From contig NZ_JAAHIH010000006.1 of the NCBI RefSeq assembly GCF_010671925.1, positions 62,001 to 126,000 of the forward strand: a DNA stretch of 64,000 nt, in the 5' to 3' direction. Position 1 is the first letter of the stretch. Each line of letters starts with the position of its first letter. Shown one piece after another: positions 53,930-62,713 of the stretch. Made by a program: the position numbers and the translations under genes. Under the pieces are notes generated by a model. It searched no databases. It worked only from the letters and a program-made list of their open reading frames with translations, and had not been told where the DNA came from. This DNA is from Moorena sp. SIOASIH (GTDB lineage: Bacteria > Cyanobacteriota > Cyanobacteriia > Cyanobacteriales > Coleofasciculaceae).

Positions 53930-54187
53930 TTATTTAGTTAATTGTTCGTAAATGGATTGAGCCACCATCTTGCCCACACGATCCGGACTAGTTTTCCCCT
54001 TTAATTCCAGATCAACTTGCATACCCGGTATCCTATAATCTTGTGCTAGACTATGGGGCAATCCATTTTCTGTCAACAGGCGGGTTAATTCAGTTTCGAC
54101 AGCAGCTTGCAATACCCGACGCATACTGCGCGGTATGTCAAGACCTTCCCCTATTACTATCTCATTGATTCTCAGATTTACGTTCAT
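53930..54187 (-). CDS. small conserved eCIS-associated protein
   Basis: 85 residues from ATG 54187 (an in-frame TTG three codons upstream is less likely). The pattern LRINEIVIGEGLDIPRSMRR, then LQAAVETELTRLLTENGL, recurs in small proteins encoded between the eCIS ATPase and DUF4157 genes, as far as I recall. It has no signal peptide or metal motif. The gene starts 12 bp after the ATPase stop, so it is co-transcribed. A structural or chaperone role is inferred from position only. Confidence 0.68.
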   Translation of the reverse strand: MNVNLRINEIVIGEGLDIPRSMRRVLQAAVETELTRLLTENGLPHSLAQDYRIPGMQVDLELKGKTSPDRVGKMVAQSIYEQLTK

Positions 54188-54199
54188 TTTTAACAAAAT

Positions 54200-56419
54200 T
54201 TATCTCAAGTCACCCAGGATTGAGAACTCCCGAAAATCAGCCTCATTTATTAACTTGTCCAGTTTTTTGAACTCCATCCGCGCTGCTCGCATGACAACAT
54301 CCATTGTCACCGATTTACCTTCTTCCGCTGCCATAAACGCCGCATTCAATGCTATACTGTGTATATTCCCTCCTGTAAAATTAAAGCGACTTAAACGCTC
54401 CCAGTCCAGCATCTCTCTTGGGGTTTCTTTCGGGAAGGATTTCTGCCATATTTTTGCACGTTGATCCACCCCAGGAAAAGGAAAATTAACAATAAATCGT
54501 AAACGCCGGAGGAAAGCTCCATCTATGGAATTTTTCTTATTGGTTGCCAGAATGGCCAAACCGCGATAAGCTTCCAGACGCTGTAGTAAATAGTTAATTT
54601 CGATATTGGCATACCGGTCGTGGGCGTCTTTAACTTCCGAACGCTTGCCAAACAAGGCATCAGCTTCATCAAAAAACAGAATTGCCCCGCCATCTTCCGC
54701 TGCATCGAACAGACGACGCAAATTCTTCTCTGTTTCTCCTATATACTTACTCACCACCGTAGCCAAGTCGATCCGATACAGATGTAATCTCAGATCCTTA
54801 GCAATTACTTCTGCTGCCATTGTTTTCCCCGTACCGCTTTCTCCAGCAAATAAAGCACTTATTCCCTTGCCTCTATTCATCCGCTGGTGAAAACCCCACT
54901 CTTGATAGACTTTACCTCGCTGTTGCACTTGGTTGGCAATTTGATGTAATAGATTCGTCTCGTCTTCTGGCAATACAATATCCTGCCAACCCGCTTTCAC
55001 ATCTATGCGCTGTGCGAGAGTCTCTAATTTGGGACAGGTTATCTCTAGACAACCATCCCACAGTTGCTTGAACAGGAAATTATCTTCCTGGGGTGGTGGC
55101 GAAACCTGTTCAATATCCTGGACTTCGGTTACTTTCTGTGTTTCGGTTACTTTCTCTGTTATCGTATTAGGGATGCCGATTAACTCGAAGCGATCGCGTC
55201 CCAGATTAGCACTCGTCGAGTCTATCAAATTTAAATCAGGGACTGTTGGTGCAACCACCTCCTGCTCTACCTTTACCTGTTCCGTATACTCTACAGGTTG
55301 GAGATCGGGGGACAACACTTTGCGGACAACTTTCTCAATTTCGGCAATATTTAAGTTAAATTGCCCTACCAGGGGCATGACTAAGTCGCGACTTACAGTT
55401 CCTAAAGCCTTCTCCCAGGTTTGTATTTGTTCTCCCGATGTCGGTTTGGTAATATCCCAGCTCAAGCTTTCCCCTTCTAAAGCTGAGGTTTTGTCGTAGA
55501 TGTCGATAAAAAAGAAGCCATTCCCCCGTGCCAAAAAACGATAGAATGCTGCCATTTGCCCCTGAGTGATATAGTCTTCGCAAGACAGCACGTCTAAATA
55601 AAGTGCCACCTGCTCCAGGCGGCTTTCCCGCTCCCACAAGCGAGCTATGGTTTCCAAGACATGACTATCTGTTGGTAGTAGGGCGATCGGCAAGCGATAG
55701 AGTTCCAGGCTCAAACACTGGCAAACTTGCCAGGCTACCAGTTGCTTGCTAGCTGTATCCGCTCCCAACAGTTGGATCGCCTTTGGCTGGGGAGCATCTG
55801 TGTTATGCTGGAGTTGATTAATTATTCCTTGTACTGCTTTTTGCTGAGAAGGTGGCAGACTGTTTTCCGGTTGGGTGTTGCTGTTTTCCGGTCTTTTCCA
55901 TGGCAAGACCAGCTTGGCTAGGCGATCGTCTAAGTAATTTAACCCCTTGATATAATTGATAATTTTTTCATCGGCACGTAGCGGACTGGTAATCGAGGGA
56001 TCGACCCCAGATTGAAGAATTTCAATCAGTTGCCAATAGCGCAGGGGTCTTTCAGGAGAAACGATATCCCAAGCCGGAGCCTCGAAAATCATAAAGGCGA
56101 GGTAAAAGGTCGGATAGTTGCGGTTGTTCCCCTGAATTAAACCATATAACTGCGGAATGTTTTGGTTCAATTCCATGGCGACGCACAGCAGCAAGAGGTT
56201 TGCTTCAAACTGAGATAACTTCAGTTGGTGTTTGAGTCTTACCAAGGCTGGCGCGGGTTCGACTCTCTCTGCTGCTATCATCGTCTTTTCTGCTGCCGCT
56301 AGCTCAGCCGCAGTTGTCCCTTCTCTTTGAGCTTTCTGCTCCAAAAGGAGTACCAACCAAGCCATGGCTGCTTTCAGGTAATAATTGTTGTTTTTTTGGA
56401 ATTCTTCTATATTATTCAT
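54200..56419 (-). CDS. eCIS AAA+ ATPase (Afp15/Pvc15-like)
   Basis: 739 residues. The N-terminal half is helical, without motifs. The C-terminal AAA+ module (about 465-720) has Walker A FAGESGTGKTMAAEV, Walker B AILFFDEADALFGKR, sensor 1 LAILATN and arginine-finger region DGAFLRRLRF. A CDC48-like ATPase with a long N-terminal domain next to a DUF4255 gene is a hallmark of eCIS loci, where it is needed for particle assembly or cargo loading. It lies between the tail-terminator gene and the cargo genes. Confidence 0.92.
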   Translation of the reverse strand: MNNIEEFQKNNNYYLKAAMAWLVLLLEQKAQREGTTAAELAAAEKTMIAAERVEPAPALVRLKHQLKLSQFEANLLLLCVAMELNQNIPQLYGLIQGNNRNYPTFYLAFMIFEAPAWDIVSPERPLRYWQLIEILQSGVDPSITSPLRADEKIINYIKGLNYLDDRLAKLVLPWKRPENSNTQPENSLPPSQQKAVQGIINQLQHNTDAPQPKAIQLLGADTASKQLVAWQVCQCLSLELYRLPIALLPTDSHVLETIARLWERESRLEQVALYLDVLSCEDYITQGQMAAFYRFLARGNGFFFIDIYDKTSALEGESLSWDITKPTSGEQIQTWEKALGTVSRDLVMPLVGQFNLNIAEIEKVVRKVLSPDLQPVEYTEQVKVEQEVVAPTVPDLNLIDSTSANLGRDRFELIGIPNTITEKVTETQKVTEVQDIEQVSPPPQEDNFLFKQLWDGCLEITCPKLETLAQRIDVKAGWQDIVLPEDETNLLHQIANQVQQRGKVYQEWGFHQRMNRGKGISALFAGESGTGKTMAAEVIAKDLRLHLYRIDLATVVSKYIGETEKNLRRLFDAAEDGGAILFFDEADALFGKRSEVKDAHDRYANIEINYLLQRLEAYRGLAILATNKKNSIDGAFLRRLRFIVNFPFPGVDQRAKIWQKSFPKETPREMLDWERLSRFNFTGGNIHSIALNAAFMAAEEGKSVTMDVVMRAARMEFKKLDKLINEADFREFSILGDLR

Positions 56420-56451
56420 TACCTATAGGATTTTATTGTTTCTTGTTAAGT

Positions 56452-57738
56452 TCAGGATTCCTGTATCGTTACCTTCTGGTCTTCTTTAAACTCAGGTGGC
56501 TGTTTTGTGAAGTCGATGGGGATGCTATCTACGCCATCTACCCGCAAACGCACGACATAGGTTCCTGGAGTGACATTACTGACATTGAACGTCAGATTTT
56601 TTTCTAATATCGGGTCTTGGCTTTGTGGTGTTGGAAATTGGTAAGGAATAGCTAGATCTCCGAGTAACAAAGCAACCTCTTGTCCTTCTTTCACCGCTGG
56701 GTTGCAGGTTAAGGTTAACCGATTCCCTCGATCCGGGTAAGTAATTGCTGTTACCTCTGGGACTAAGGGAAAAGTCATGGAGTTCGTTATCCGAGTGCGA
56801 TCGCTCTCCTGGACATGTACTGTCACAGTGTAAAATCCAGCTAGCCACTGCATACTCCCGTCAAGGGTTACCCTGATCTGGGTGGCCGAAACGTCTTTTA
56901 GGTTTGTCAGTACAATCGGATTTTCTAGATGGGGGTGTCCGAAGTGGACTTCCTCACTGTTTTCCAGGTTATATCCCTCAAGAATCAAATCCTTCCCTAC
57001 TGTAAAGTAACTTTCATTCTGCGGTAGTTTGATGGCTGTGAGACTAGGTAAGGGCGGTATCGTACCTGTCTGAGAATCGGGACCCCGGTCGTCAGCACCG
57101 CGACTCAATACTGGCAGTGGGGTTTTGACTGGAATCTGGCTTTCTATCAATACCACAGAGATTTTATAAGCAGCGGAAATGCGATATTGGGTTTGAAATG
57201 TCCCCCATAGCTTCGATATCTCTTCTAAGGATAGGTTATTAGGTGTTACGCTAATTCGTTCGATCTGATTTGCCAGATTACTATCCTCAAGCAGCTTTTT
57301 TTTTGATTCGTCTAATAATCCCTGGTCTATGAATCCCGGTTTTTTGGCAATTGCCCTGTCAATATCGTAGGATCGGATTAAGGGATGGTCGTGCAAGACC
57401 CGCATGGCTACCCCCAGCAAAGTTTGGCTTTCGGTATCTTCGTTATCTTTTCCGTAAGCTGTAATCAAATAATATAGATTTAATGCCAACGGGGGTTTAC
57501 CTGTTTCTCCTGGTTTGACCTTATTCGGCATATCTAAATTGCGCCAGGCACTATTAGGATTAGTTTGGTAAAGAAAGATGTTAATCTGATTTTTTTCCTG
57601 CCCTTCTTTCCTGGCTTCATCTAGAGGTTTTGTTGTGACTATTTCTAGAGTTCCACTGCCTAATTCTTGGAGGGCTCCTTCCTTAATTAGGAACTCTAGC
57701 ATTATTGTCACCCCAGCAATCGCCTGCGAGTTACTCAT
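56452..57738 (-). CDS. eCIS tail terminator (DUF4255, Afp16/Pvc16-like)
   Basis: 428 residues. Residues about 5-200 are the DUF4255 domain (MSNSQAIAGVTIMLEFLIKE, NQINIFLYQTNPNSAWRNLD, LALNLYYLITAYG, LLGVAMRVLHDHPLI). In Afp/PVC particles this protein caps tube and sheath and sets their length. The C-terminal half carries two immunoglobulin/IPT-like beta domains (about 240-420), an addition common in cyanobacterial and actinobacterial versions. GGGAGGCGGACAT before the ATG is a strong ribosome binding site that survives on the operon side of the IscB insertion. Confidence 0.92.
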   Translation of the reverse strand: MSNSQAIAGVTIMLEFLIKEGALQELGSGTLEIVTTKPLDEARKEGQEKNQINIFLYQTNPNSAWRNLDMPNKVKPGETGKPPLALNLYYLITAYGKDNEDTESQTLLGVAMRVLHDHPLIRSYDIDRAIAKKPGFIDQGLLDESKKKLLEDSNLANQIERISVTPNNLSLEEISKLWGTFQTQYRISAAYKISVVLIESQIPVKTPLPVLSRGADDRGPDSQTGTIPPLPSLTAIKLPQNESYFTVGKDLILEGYNLENSEEVHFGHPHLENPIVLTNLKDVSATQIRVTLDGSMQWLAGFYTVTVHVQESDRTRITNSMTFPLVPEVTAITYPDRGNRLTLTCNPAVKEGQEVALLLGDLAIPYQFPTPQSQDPILEKNLTFNVSNVTPGTYVVRLRVDGVDSIPIDFTKQPPEFKEDQKVTIQES

Positions 57739-57790
57739 ATGTCCGCCTCCCGGTCGTCTCCCGCTATAATCTTTAATTTAGCGGTGAGAC

Positions 57791-57831
57791 GTGCCATATA
57801 AACACCTGGGGTTCCCCCAGGTGACAGGCAC
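57791..57831. repeat. right-end hairpin of IscB element
   Basis: CACCTGGGG (57803-57811) and CCCCAGGTG (57815-57823) form a perfect stem with loop TTC. Outer GTGCC (57791-57795) pairs with GGCAC (57827-57831). It fits the subterminal hairpins recognised by HUH (Y1) transposases and may also terminate iscB transcription. Confidence 0.75.
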
Positions 57832-57852
57832 TCAGGAAAGGGAGGACAAGGT

Positions 57853-59124
57853 TTAATTTGTATAGGCATAACCATCTTTCCTGTGAATACATTGACAATA
57901 CTTGTGACTGATTCCTTGTACCAGTCCTGATTTAGTTAAGATATTGAAAGATCCTGATTTTCGAGTTGCGACTCGTCCCACGTAGGTACCGATCTTCTTG
58001 CCTTTAGTCACCACAGCGCGGACAATATCACCCGTCTGAAAGCCTTTGTGGATTTTGGTTCTTGAACAGTGACGGACAGGGAATCCAAACTTGTTTGTTC
58101 GACAAAGCTGACGAGTTCCGTGACCTTTTGCCGTAATTATCAAAGGATGGGTTACTTCGACAATCAATGTTTCAACTTTTCCGACATTTGCCGCGTCTAA
58201 CCAATGAGTTTTTGGAAGGCTTTGACGGCATCGATTGAATTTAGTCAATCCGCCGCTACCAACTTCAACAGGCAACCCGATTGATTTCAGTTCGTGGTAC
58301 AACCTCCAGCGAGTTGTATTAACAGAAGCCGCATCAGCCAGAGGACGTTTCGCTTGACCTAAAATCCGCTTCAATATCTTGGGTTTCCCAGACAAGAAAA
58401 GCTCAATATCTTGATTAGATTTAGCTTGATTACATGGGTGACACGCAATAGCTAAATTAGAAACCCGATCAGAACCGCCTTTAGACTTGGGCTTGATATG
58501 CTCAATTTCTAACTGAGTACCTGTTGCCCCACAATAAGCACATTTACCATTCCATTTTTCAAGTAAATATTCCCGAAGTTCGTAACCGTAAAGTGTACCC
58601 TGCTGATACTCGATCCCAGATATTTCAGGATTTTGCAGTTTCTGAGTGTCGAATCTGACCAACTCTTGAGAGATGCCCGTAACAGGACATAATCGAGTCA
58701 GCTTTTTAACCCAAGTTAAAATGTTTTTAACTCTAGACATCAGGCTAGGAGCTAACCAACCTTTTGGTCTAGTTCTATTAAGAAATCTGGGCTGACGATA
58801 TCGAGTTTTACGATGGCGTCGGGCACGCCTTAACTGCCTACGAGAGGTTAAGGCATCTCGAATTTGAAAGCCTCTGTGGGTAATTTCACATCCCCAAACT
58901 ACTCGGTTATTTTGAATGATTGCTAAACCACTTGTTTTCGAGCCAGGGTCTATTTTGAGTTGTGACCCGTGGGTTATTGGCTCTTCTATCTCCTCCGTTA
59001 AAATTATGGTAAATGGGTAACGACGATAGACTTTACCTTTGCCTTTCGAGAGTATAATTCTAGCTCTCGCCGGTTTGCAGGGGTCTAAAGGTTGCCGATT
59101 TTTGTTAAGTACAAATACACGCAT
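57853..59124 (-). CDS. iscB: IscB RNA-guided nuclease (RuvC/HNH)
   Basis: 423 residues. Order: PLMP-like N-terminus (VLNKNRQPLDPCKPARAR, with PLDP in place of PLMP), RuvC-I with Asp59 (KIDPGSKTSG), arginine-rich bridge helix (about 95-112), RuvC-II with Glu154 (ISQELVRFDTQ), HNH (CAYC at 195, IEHIKPKSKGG with His209, CHPC at 228) and RuvC-III (HWLDAANVG, His307 and Asp310). A C-terminal beta-rich part follows. All catalytic positions look intact. IscB is the ancestor-type relative of Cas9 and cuts DNA guided by an omegaRNA encoded 5' of the gene. TAGGAGAAAAC precedes the ATG. Confidence 0.93.
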   Translation of the reverse strand: MRVFVLNKNRQPLDPCKPARARIILSKGKGKVYRRYPFTIILTEEIEEPITHGSQLKIDPGSKTSGLAIIQNNRVVWGCEITHRGFQIRDALTSRRQLRRARRHRKTRYRQPRFLNRTRPKGWLAPSLMSRVKNILTWVKKLTRLCPVTGISQELVRFDTQKLQNPEISGIEYQQGTLYGYELREYLLEKWNGKCAYCGATGTQLEIEHIKPKSKGGSDRVSNLAIACHPCNQAKSNQDIELFLSGKPKILKRILGQAKRPLADAASVNTTRWRLYHELKSIGLPVEVGSGGLTKFNRCRQSLPKTHWLDAANVGKVETLIVEVTHPLIITAKGHGTRQLCRTNKFGFPVRHCSRTKIHKGFQTGDIVRAVVTKGKKIGTYVGRVATRKSGSFNILTKSGLVQGISHKYCQCIHRKDGYAYTN

Positions 59125-59129
59125 AACTG

Positions 59130-59392
59130 TGTTTTCTCCTATTGCTAGGGTAAAGTGAGCTTAGTCAAAGTTATTTCTCGGTACTTTCCCAATCGCACTG
59201 GCTTAACTCAACTACACCTGTTTAACGACCGGGTTCTAGAGCTGGGGACTAGCTACGCATCCCCAGGTAGGACTTTAACTCTTGGAAATAACGTAGTTCT
59301 TATAGAACTTAGACTGGTAAACTTTGAGCTTGAAAGCTCCCGCTATAGTCTGTTCGCGCAGCGTCGGCTACGCCGAAAGACTTAGCGGTGAG
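59130..59392 (-). ncRNA. predicted omegaRNA for IscB
   Basis: The 260 bp upstream of iscB have no gene but dense stem-loops: CTGGGGA/TCCCCAG (59242-59248 with 59260-59266), AGTTCT/AGAACT (59295-59300 with 59304-59309), GAGCT/AGCTC (59326-59330 with 59335-59339) and AGTCT/AGACT (59347-59351 with 59378-59382) around a CGGCTACGCCG palindrome. The position, strand and size fit the IscB omegaRNA scaffold, whose guide would come from sequence just outside the element, in the 3' end of the neighbouring eCIS gene. The boundaries are approximate. Confidence 0.65.
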
Positions 59393-61129
59393 TTATTTAC
59401 TGCGCTGCTTAAGATATTCATCTAGGGAAAGCCTTGGATTTGAAACGGTTGACTGCATCCTACGGGATTGCTGAACAGGTTTGACCACTGGTTTAGTTCC
59501 TCGGACTTCTATCTTACCTATGGTAACCTGAATAGTGGGTGTCGAGGCTATGGATGCTTTCCGTTCTTCTGCTAGCTTTGACTCTAATAATTTTAAGGGA
59601 TTGTTCCCGATTAGATTGTCTTCTAATTTTACAGGTCTGTCTGTTTCGGTTTTTCCCGTTTCTCCCCCTTTTTCTACTCGCGCGATCGCAGTTTCTGGTG
59701 CCAACTGACTCAACTGGTCTTCTCGTCTGGATGATAATTTGACCCCATCCTCTATCTCCTTTAAGGCTCTTGGGTTTTCTTGTGCCAAGAGGGGCAGACT
59801 AGTTTCTGAGCCTGGGCTGGGAAACCCTGGTGCGGTTAGCTGATTTTCCCACGTTACTTTCCCTCTCCTGTTGGAAGCGATCGCTTTTCTCGACTGTGGT
59901 ATACTCGTGCTTTGTGTCGAGAATTCCTTGGAGTCTGGCTCCTTCACTACCCTTGACTTAAAAGGACTTTCTAAGTCTATTCCTTTCTCAAGTTCTAGGG
60001 ACTTCACCGTCCTTGAGTCCACTTTCCCCTCAGTAACGGGTTGGGAGGGGGCGGTCTCCCTGACTGACTCCGTTGACTTTTCTTGGTTTCTTGAGAAGAG
60101 CTTGGCTGTGAATGTCCTTGGCGGTGTCTTTCCCGATGGTCGATCTGGATTTACAGATTTTGTTGACTCTCTAGAATCTACCTCATTTCCTCCACTTTTC
60201 CCGTCTCCCGAGCTAGGGTTTTGCCCGACCTCTCTAGTTTCTCGAACCGACGTTAAAACGTCTTTTATTGGGGAATCGTTCTGCTCATTTCTCCCCAACT
60301 GTTTGACTTCTCTAGTGTTAGGAGCTTGACTTTCTAACTCTCTAACTCTCTCCACTGCTGGTGGGTTCACGTTTCTTGATACCACGTCCCGTGGAGTAAG
60401 GTCTTCCCCTGGTGCGATCGCGTTTTTTTTCCTGTTGTTTAACCCTTTACTTCTTTCAGGACTTTCTAACTCTCCAGAGTCTGATTGATTTCCTCGATTC
60501 TCACCCTTTACAGAGCTTGCTTTTTGCTCAATTTCCCTGGTTGATCGACCGGACTTTAAGACTTCTTCTGTTGGAAAATCTCTCTCCTTGTTCTTCCCTA
60601 ACTCTTTGGGTTTTAAAGGCTTGGCAGACCGTTTATCTTCTCCCTCTTCCGAAGCGATCGCCCCTGGATTTTCTCTGGAAATTTCTTTTACTTCTCTTCT
60701 TTTTTCTACCTCTCGCCCTTCCTTCGTTACCCTTTCTCCAAGTGAATTTTCTTTGTATGTTACATCTCCCGAGTTACTTTCTACCCTTTGTAGTCCTTCT
60801 AACTCTATCCCTCTGCTTCTCTCCCCCATTTTTTCTCTACTTACCAATTCTTGAATTTCCTCCCTTCTCCCTAACTGAAGGTCAGTAGTGATGGGCTCAT
60901 TTGTTGTTAGCTCATTTGTTGTTGGTGCGGACGCGTTTTTTTCTCTGTTCCTTTGCTCTTTTTCTTGTGACCTTAAACTCCGATCCCCCTCAAACAGGCT
61001 AGGTATTTCTAAATTGGCATTGTCACTAGCCATCGCCTCTTCCGGAGCAAACCGCGAAGCTATTCGGGGTTGCACTACGGGCATTAAACCTAAAGTCCGT
61101 CTTGCCAGTCTGGTAAATAAATCTGTCAT
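59393..61129 (-). CDS. long disordered eCIS-associated protein
   Basis: 578 residues from ATG 61129, which overlaps the stop of the preceding gene (TAATG), so the two are coupled. The frame is open further upstream but that part overlaps the chaperone gene. The N-terminal 30 residues (LFTRLARRTLGLMPVVQPRI, then SRFAPE) and the C-terminal 50 (TIQVTIGKIEVRGTKPVVKP, LSLDEYLKQRSK) recall a short protein seen in many phage-tail-like loci. The roughly 480 residues between are Ser/Glu/Lys/Arg-rich, repetitive and predicted disordered. Its role may be scaffold-like. The length of the linker is unusual. Confidence 0.75.
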   Translation of the reverse strand: MTDLFTRLARRTLGLMPVVQPRIASRFAPEEAMASDNANLEIPSLFEGDRSLRSQEKEQRNREKNASAPTTNELTTNEPITTDLQLGRREEIQELVSREKMGERSRGIELEGLQRVESNSGDVTYKENSLGERVTKEGREVEKRREVKEISRENPGAIASEEGEDKRSAKPLKPKELGKNKERDFPTEEVLKSGRSTREIEQKASSVKGENRGNQSDSGELESPERSKGLNNRKKNAIAPGEDLTPRDVVSRNVNPPAVERVRELESQAPNTREVKQLGRNEQNDSPIKDVLTSVRETREVGQNPSSGDGKSGGNEVDSRESTKSVNPDRPSGKTPPRTFTAKLFSRNQEKSTESVRETAPSQPVTEGKVDSRTVKSLELEKGIDLESPFKSRVVKEPDSKEFSTQSTSIPQSRKAIASNRRGKVTWENQLTAPGFPSPGSETSLPLLAQENPRALKEIEDGVKLSSRREDQLSQLAPETAIARVEKGGETGKTETDRPVKLEDNLIGNNPLKLLESKLAEERKASIASTPTIQVTIGKIEVRGTKPVVKPVQQSRRMQSTVSNPRLSLDEYLKQRSK

Positions 61130-61863
61130 TAGCCCACTAAACTTAAATAATATTGTCGTCGGAGCGTACTCATAGATAAGATATCCGCCTCTCGCCATCC
61201 ATAAAACCGGGCTAGCAGGTGTACTTCCTGGAGAATCCTCTGGGCTTTGGCACTGATTTCTTTCCAAATAAACCAAACTATATCTAACATTACCTGCCAA
61301 TTGTGACTGCAAGCTGGACAATCTAGATCTAATAGTATTTCTATTTGGGGGTCTGCTGCTGCTATTGCCTCTACCATTTTTTCGATCACGTCCTCTGGCA
61401 GGTCATTATACCCCCACTTTTGTCCCCATCGGCTTGCTCCCACCAAACAGTTTTGCCTCAGGTGTCTGGCCGCTTTCTCATCATCTTTGCTTCCCACTAT
61501 TCCAGCTAAGTCCCAGCTATTCGGTAATCTATAGTGCAACTCCCACTCCCCGACGTTGATTATATACTGTTCTGCTTCTGGTTCCCGCAGTTCTACCAAG
61601 CGCATCTGGGATGTTTTCATGGTAAACTCTAACCGTTCGCTACATTCGGGACAGTTTACCCAACTATTCATTTGCTCCCCGAAGGTGATTTCTCGTAGGG
61701 TTAATAAATAAGCGTCCCGCTGTCCGATACTCATAGTAGCCAGGGTGGCCCTCGGCTTTTCCGGACAAGCAAAACTCAAAAGAGTCAACGCCCTGTCCAG
61801 GGGATGTTGACTCTGTCCTATTTCCCAACAACGTATTAGCTCATTTGCTGTTAGTGGTCGCAT
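61129..61863 (-). CDS. T4-type baseplate hub assembly chaperone-like protein
   Basis: 244 residues. Two zinc-knuckle-like pairs, CPECSERL (near 77) and CPACSHNW (near 193), flank a helical domain. The start MRPLTANELIRCWEIGQSQH and the end FYGWREADILSMSTLRRQYY match a family found in contractile tail loci and annotated as baseplate hub assembly chaperone/gp26-like. It would help form the baseplate and not be part of the mature particle. It is followed with overlap by the disordered protein. Confidence 0.8.
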   Translation of the reverse strand: MRPLTANELIRCWEIGQSQHPLDRALTLLSFACPEKPRATLATMSIGQRDAYLLTLREITFGEQMNSWVNCPECSERLEFTMKTSQMRLVELREPEAEQYIINVGEWELHYRLPNSWDLAGIVGSKDDEKAARHLRQNCLVGASRWGQKWGYNDLPEDVIEKMVEAIAAADPQIEILLDLDCPACSHNWQVMLDIVWFIWKEISAKAQRILQEVHLLARFYGWREADILSMSTLRRQYYLSLVG

Positions 61864-61866
61864 TGG

Positions 61867-62172
61867 ACTGATTTAGAATGTAGAATGTAGAATTAAGAAT
61901 GTAGAATTAAGAATGTATAATGTAGAATGCTGAATGTATAATGTAGAATGCTGAATGTATAATGTAGAATGCTGAATGTATAATGTAGAATGCTGAATGT
62001 ATAATGTAGAATGTAGAAAAATACTTAATTCTTCATTCTTCATTCTTCATTCTTAATTCTCAATTCTCAATTTTTCATTTTTAATTCTTCATTCTTAATT
62101 CTTCATTCTTAATTCTTCATTCTCAATTCTTAATTCTTCATTCTTAATTCTTCATTCTTAATTCTCAATTCT
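61867..62172. repeat. low-complexity repeats between tube and chaperone genes
   Basis: Two blocks: about five GAATGTATAATGTAGAATGCT units (61910-62020), then AATTCTTCATTCTT units (62028-62172), partly the reverse complement of one another. The block interrupts the eCIS operon but contains no gene. Confidence 0.88.
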
Positions 62173-62178
62173 TTTTAT

Positions 62179-62703
62179 CTATGCCGGTTCAGTGAAACTG
62201 GGTTCTGTCGGTTCCGTCACGTCATAGTCACGTTCCCATCCTTCATTTTGCAGTTGAATGCTCTGGATTGCGATTTCGTTGCCGCTTGCATCCAACTCTG
62301 GTAATGCTTGGAATTCCGATACCCAGCAGCGATATACTTTATAAGCGATCGCTACCTGTCCGGCTTCGTTCATCACCTCGATAATGATATCCTTGCGGAA
62401 GTCCTTCAAGGACACTTCCGATCCCAAACCGGAACCGTAGTTCCAGACCTTATTAGCCCATTGTTCAAAGGCTGGGTCGTGGGTTACCCCCCGTTCTAAT
62501 GTAATTGCTTCGTACTTAGTTTGTCCTGGGGATAATCGGGAACTGCTGGGGTCTCCCCCTGTGCGATGTTCTATCACTTCGGTGCTCCGACTTAAGGCAC
62601 CAACTTTACTAACTCCTGCTACGTAGTTTCCATCCCATTTGACCCGAAATTTGAAGTTTTTATAGGGGTCAAATCGTTCTGCATTTACTGAAAATTGAGC
62701 CAT
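62179..62703 (-). CDS. eCIS inner tube protein (gp19/Hcp-like)
   Basis: 174 residues with the tail-tube pattern (DPYKNFKFRVKWDGNYVAGV, STEVIEHRTGGDPSSSRLSP, GQTKYEAITLERGVTHDPAF, KVYRCWVSEFQALPELD, IQLQNEGWERD). It builds hexameric rings that stack into the inner tube driven out by sheath contraction. AAGGAGG is ideally placed before the ATG. The sheath gene ends 10 bp upstream, so the two are co-transcribed. Only one tube gene is in the window; eCIS often have two or three. Confidence 0.95.
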   Translation of the reverse strand: MAQFSVNAERFDPYKNFKFRVKWDGNYVAGVSKVGALSRSTEVIEHRTGGDPSSSRLSPGQTKYEAITLERGVTHDPAFEQWANKVWNYGSGLGSEVSLKDFRKDIIIEVMNEAGQVAIAYKVYRCWVSEFQALPELDASGNEIAIQSIQLQNEGWERDYDVTEPTEPSFTEPA

Positions 62704-62713
62704 GGTTTCCTCC

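Larger units (their letters stand above)
57778..59392 (-). mobile_element. IscB-carrying IS200/IS605-type element within the eCIS operon
   Basis: An 11-bp direct repeat TTAGCGGTGAG occurs at 57778-57788 and 59382-59392. The interval holds a terminal hairpin (57791-57831), iscB and its structured upstream region, and no tnpA. On the right the repeat begins directly next to the stop codon of the long disordered eCIS protein; on the left it lies 39 bp from the DUF4255 start. The neighbours look undamaged. The element is thus a clean intergenic insertion that must be mobilised in trans, if at all. Confidence 0.8.

Noticed and set aside
57853-59124. RuvC/HNH protein considered as Cas9 or as a group II intron HNH protein
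   Set aside because: It is too short for Cas9, has no CRISPR array and no reverse transcriptase. The PLMP-like N-terminus, bridge helix and split RuvC fit IscB.
60412-60888. Long plus-strand frames opposite the disordered eCIS protein
   Set aside because: They are shadows caused by the biased composition of the minus-strand gene.
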